Source of the DNA: Bacteroidales bacterium
GTDB lineage: Bacteria; Bacteroidota; Bacteroidia; Bacteroidales; Marinilabiliaceae
Direction of reading: 5' to 3'
Length of the DNA stretch: 64,000 bases
Assembly (NCBI GenBank): GCA_024401365.1
Contig: JAKSLE010000008.1
Coordinates: 1-64,000 of the forward strand
Positions 61,358-64,000 of this stretch are shown here, in pieces. How positions within the stretch are numbered: the stretch's first letter is position 1; every line of letters begins with the position of its first letter. The position numbers were made by a program, and so were the translations under genes. Under the pieces are notes generated by a model. The model saw nothing but the letters and a program-made list of their open reading frames with translations. It had not been told where the DNA came from and made no database searches.

Positions 61358-61388
61358 CAAAGGTAGGAATAACAAATGTAATATCCAA
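61358..61388 (-). promoter_or_regulatory. Promoter of the VirE-N - DUF3987 - HTH cassette
   Basis: Minus-strand TTG at 61388-61386, 20 bases, TACCTTTG at 61365-61358. The leader to the ATG at 61192 is about 160 bases and contains the direct repeat CTAGTAG-AT-CTAGTAG (61317-61332). Apart from these and the G-rich block, 61193-61635 shows no gene. Confidence 0.7.
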
Positions 61389-61526
61389 ATAATAATACAA
61401 ATATTTCATTATCAATCCGATGTATAAAATAACATATATAATAATACCCCCTACCCAACAAGATGGTTGTTGAGCGGTCTAAAATCAAGCATACAGGTGG
61501 TAAATTTCGCGCAAAATTAGTGAAAA

Positions 61527-61588
61527 GGGAGGGATATAGGGAGTGGGTTGGGGGTGCGGAATTAGGGGGGGGTAAGTCCTACAGGGGG
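61527..61588 (+). other. G-quadruplex-type G-tract cluster
   Basis: G runs of 3, 3, 3, 3 and 5 at 61527-61554 with loops of 1, 5, 3 and 2 bases satisfy the usual G4 pattern; further runs of 8 (61565-61572) and 5 (61584-61588) follow. It lies between the cassette promoter and the Rpn-remnant terminator. Confidence 0.55.
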
Positions 61589-61635
61589 CACCGTCCTCGG
61601 TAGCAGACAGGCAAATATCGCCTATGTGACCATAG

Positions 61636-61672
61636 AAAAATAAAAGCCGAACGCTATCGAGCATTCGGCTTT
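61636..61672 (-). terminator. Terminator after the Rpn remnant
   Basis: Minus-strand 13-bp stem with one mismatch (61660-61672 with 61643-61655) around a tetraloop, followed by T-rich sequence (61642-61636). It is 22 bases after the stop at 61695 and would end the histidine kinase transcript. Confidence 0.8.
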
Positions 61673-61694
61673 GTGAATATTATTGCTGCTGAAA

Positions 61695-62255
61695 TTATAA
61701 CGACTCTATCTCTTCCGGAGAAAGACCAGTTCCCTGAACTATCGTAGCCATATCAACACCTAGGCTCTTAAGCGTCTTCGCTATCTCAAGTTGCTTCTTT
61801 CTTTCGCCTTTGGCTTCTCCCTCAGCTCTACCTTGTTCTAGTCCTTGTTCTAGTCCTTGTTCTAGTCCTTGTTCTAGTCCTTGCTGTAGCCCTTGCTCAA
61901 GGGCCATCTCCATGCGTAGTTTACGGGATAGCTCCAGGTTGTACGCATCCAAATAGTGCTTATAACTTATGTCATAAGCTTCACGGTCCTCGGGCGACAG
62001 CTGATGGTACTCTGCCACCTGCTCCAATCTCTTGAAGATCGGCATATCTTCGGTGTTTGTCAGTTGCTGCATGGTTTCCATGTTTTTGAGATTATACATC
62101 CAAGTATCTATTTTTGTTCCGGCTTGCAACGGCTCTTCTATGGTCAACGGTATCTGCAGACAGACCATCCGTATCTTATCCGTAAACGGCTTGCTTGTGG
62201 CTGTATCTACAAGCTTGACGTCGTGTCTTTGAAATGCGAGACGGGGGAGGTGCAA
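61695..62255 (-). pseudogene. Rpn/PD-(D/E)XK transposase-like nuclease, C-terminal remnant
   Basis: 186 codons matching only the C-terminal half of Rpn-family proteins: KIRMVCLQIPLTIEEP, KIDTWMYNLKNMETM, LSPEDREAYDISYKHYLDAYN, a run of EQGL repeats and LSPEEIESL. The N-terminal nuclease domain with the D, E and K residues is missing. The frame begins at the codon straight after the histidine kinase stop and is in the same frame as the kinase. It is best read as the residue of an older insertion, truncated at its 5' end. Confidence 0.78.
61831..61902. repeat. 12-bp in-frame tandem repeat (EQGL units)
   Basis: Four perfect and two imperfect copies of CCTTGTTCTAGT follow each other. On the coding (minus) strand they encode repeated EQGL. 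Copy-number changes keep the frame. Confidence 0.85.
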
Positions 62256-64000
62256 TTATTTAAGCGTAACAACAAACTCTGTTCCCACCTGCTGTTTGTC
62301 GTTGTACTCAACAGTACCTCCTAGGCGCTCTGCGGCGATACGGGCAACTGCCAAGCCTACACCCAAGCCATTGGTATAGGTGTTGCCCTTGAAGAATCTC
62401 TCGAAGATCTTTTCTCTAATGCCAGCCTCGATGCCATTGCCAGAGTCCTTCACACTGATGGAGAGTCGCTCCGATTTATCCTTATAGTAATATACCTTGA
62501 CAGGCAACTTGCCGTGCTCTACGCCATTGTGAATAAGATTGTACATCAGGGTCTCGAGCGACTGCTCGTGGAGTACCATCTCTACATCATCATCTCCTGT
62601 AATATAGATCTCCTCACACTGCATATTCTCGGCTACTCGTGAGCGCACATGCTCCAAGACCTCCTTGATTTTGACCTTCCTTGGGGTGAGGTTGACTATA
62701 GTACCCGAGTCGTAGTCGGACAGATAGAGCGTATCGTCTACCAACTTTGTCAGCCTCATGCTGTTGGTCTTGACGAGGCCTGCCAACATCACCTGCTCTG
62801 GGTCGTTGGACATGCTGGCTATGACCTCGGAGAAGCCAAGGACGGCGTTGAGCGGGGTATTGATCTCGTGCGTAATACCACGGATGAAGTCGGTCTTCAT
62901 CTCATTTACCTGCTGCAAGGTCTTGTTACGGCTCTTGTAGTTGCGTATGACGACAACCATTATGGCTATGACCAAGGCAAGGAGTCCCAAGAGGAGCCAT
63001 GTTCTGACTTTTCTATTCCAGACCACTTGCTCTTCGAGCTGAACATTCTGCTCTGTGAGGCGGCCCAGACCATATTCGGCAGCCATAGCCGAGATGATGC
63101 TCTTCTTGGTAATATCGGTCAGTGAATCATTCAAGGCAGTGTATCTGTTGAGATAGTAGAGTGCCTCCTCGGTATTGCCCATACGTTGGTAGCTCTCGGA
63201 CAACTTACGTGCCTCGACTCTCAAATTGAGATAGTCGTGAGCATTGTCTACATAATCATAAACCTTCTTTGAAAACAAGATTTCGTTGTCTATATCCCCT
63301 ACCAGTTTAGCATAGCTTCTCTCGATGTCGTACAATGGCACTATCTGCTCTATTTCGTTGCCATAGCGGGCATATATGTCGCGTGTCTGAAGAAGATACT
63401 TCTTGAGTATAAGCGAGTCCTTAGGCTCTCGGAAGACCTCTGATGCGCATGTACCCTTGACATTGACAACATTGTAGAGGTCGATAGGTGACCTATGGTT
63501 GCCATTCAAACTTGCATCGGCCAAGGAGTCCAAAGACATAAAGAGAGGCCGGATACCGTAATCGACATTCATGCTACCCATGGTAAATATACTATTGGCA
63601 GCACAGATATTGTACAATGTCCATATCTCCAACTCCTTGAAGAGAGGGAGTGCCTGAGAATAATAATAGTACGCGTCGTTATACAACTCCTCGCCAGTAA
63701 AGAAAAGGGCGAGTGTATAGGCGCTCAATGCTACGCCGTATTTATTGTTTTCGGCAGTAGCCGAATGGTACATATCCTTACCCTGGGAAGAGGCACGTAT
63801 GACATCGCCGCCAAAGAAATCGTTCTCTACGGCATAGAACCAAGCGCTGTAGTAGAGCGACTTATCGGCAAGACGGATAGCGTATTCGCGACTGCGCTGC
63901 GAGTACTCGTATATCTTATCGAACTCGCTATAATCGAGTGAACGCATCTTGATATCGTATACCAAGGCCTTGCGCATATCGTAGAAGGGCGACTTAAAAT
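62256..64000 (-). CDS. TPR sensor histidine kinase, 5' end outside the window
   Basis: The frame is open to the right edge, so the protein is longer than the 573 residues counted from the first internal ATG (63977). About 300 residues of helical TPR-like sensor region are followed by a membrane helix (TWLLLGLLALVIAIMVVVI), a HisKA domain with the phosphorylated histidine in FIRGITHEINTPLNAV, and an ATPase domain with N-box LIHNGVEHGKL, SVKDSGNGI, the FERFFKGN box and GVGLAVARIAAERLGG. Such kinases (without a fused receiver) sense periplasmic signals. No response regulator is seen in the window beside it. The stop codon is followed directly by the Rpn remnant. Confidence 0.9.
   Translation of the reverse strand, partial: FKSPFYDMRKALVYDIKMRSLDYSEFDKIYEYSQRSREYAIRLADKSLYYSAWFYAVENDFFGGDVIRASSQGKDMYHSATAENNKYGVALSAYTLALFFTGEELYNDAYYYYSQALPLFKELEIWTLYNICAANSIFTMGSMNVDYGIRPLFMSLDSLADASLNGNHRSPIDLYNVVNVKGTCASEVFREPKDSLILKKYLLQTRDIYARYGNEIEQIVPLYDIERSYAKLVGDIDNEILFSKKVYDYVDNAHDYLNLRVEARKLSESYQRMGNTEEALYYLNRYTALNDSLTDITKKSIISAMAAEYGLGRLTEQNVQLEEQVVWNRKVRTWLLLGLLALVIAIMVVVIRNYKSRNKTLQQVNEMKTDFIRGITHEINTPLNAVLGFSEVIASMSNDPEQVMLAGLVKTNSMRLTKLVDDTLYLSDYDSGTIVNLTPRKVKIKEVLEHVRSRVAENMQCEEIYITGDDDVEMVLHEQSLETLMYNLIHNGVEHGKLPVKVYYYKDKSERLSISVKDSGNGIEAGIREKIFERFFKGNTYTNGLGVGLAVARIAAERLGGTVEYNDKQQVGTEFVVTLK

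Overview
The window reads as a chromosomal stretch from a member of the Bacteroidales, probably a gut-type relative of Prevotella or Muribaculaceae; the genus cannot be fixed from sequence alone. The grounds are the many promoters built on the Bacteroidetes -33/-7 pattern (TTG, about 19-21 bases, TAnnTTTG), weak or absent Shine-Dalgarno sequences, and lineage-typical families (DUF4294, VirE-N/DUF3987 pair, smalltalk-type peptide, LytTR regulators with membrane segments, a GH51 arabinofuranosidase, secreted proteins ending in a YDxxGRKL-like tail). No integrase, transposase, CRISPR array or rRNA operon is present.

Layout. 1-13 kb is mostly plus strand: a DUF3592 protein (minus), a WbpE-WbpD-WbpB sugar-nucleotide operon, TrkH, RlmD, a BASS-type transporter, IspE, a tandem universal stress protein, a SPOR protein, endonuclease IV, DUF4294 and a ComEC-like membrane protein. 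A tRNA(CAT) with its own promoter and UUCG-loop terminator sits at 13.1-13.3 kb. 13.3-32.7 kb is minus strand: GHL10 hydrolase, EngB, two tandem TPR/SpoIIE phosphatases, RidA, then a long unidirectional run LytTR - znuA - znuC - znuB - lipoprotein - M16 peptidase - proC - proB - proA - hisH - hisA - hisF - hisIE - HD protein. 32.7-33.3 kb is a regulatory island with five phased repeats between two divergent promoters. 33.4-44.5 kb holds GH51, a secreted protein whose reading frame is split at a canonical -1 slippery site, a YpfJ-type metalloprotease, phospho-sugar mutase, ROK kinase, nucleoside phosphorylase, and a small operon (pseudo-receiver LuxR, SUI1/YciH, GT2, pyruvyl transferase). DnaB and AsmA diverge at 46.2 kb; AsmA is followed by a flippase and TM2, CD225 and DUF2752 membrane proteins.

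52.4-62.3 kb is the accessory part. Two paralogous beta-helix secreted proteins lie in inverted orientation around two amidase paralogues, a smalltalk-like 39-residue peptide and an unknown 105-residue protein. Beyond them comes a HTH - DUF3987 - VirE-N (primase/helicase-like) cassette flanked by G-rich homopolymer tracts. This part is dense in unusual repeats: a 10-bp tandem array, an 11-bp tandem array (with a second copy 37 kb away), a perfect 28-bp palindrome and hairpin clusters. The window ends in a truncated Rpn-type nuclease remnant and a TPR sensor histidine kinase that runs off the right edge.

How genes work together: the wbp genes make a di-N-acetylated glucuronic acid nucleotide, GT2, pyruvyl transferase and flippase are surface-polysaccharide functions, the pro and his blocks are biosynthetic, and znuABC with a co-transcribed LytTR regulator forms a metal-uptake unit. 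The most novel-looking items are the frameshift signal at 35.78 kb, the symmetric operator at 32.73-32.84 kb, the shared 11-bp arrays and the amidase/primase cassette.
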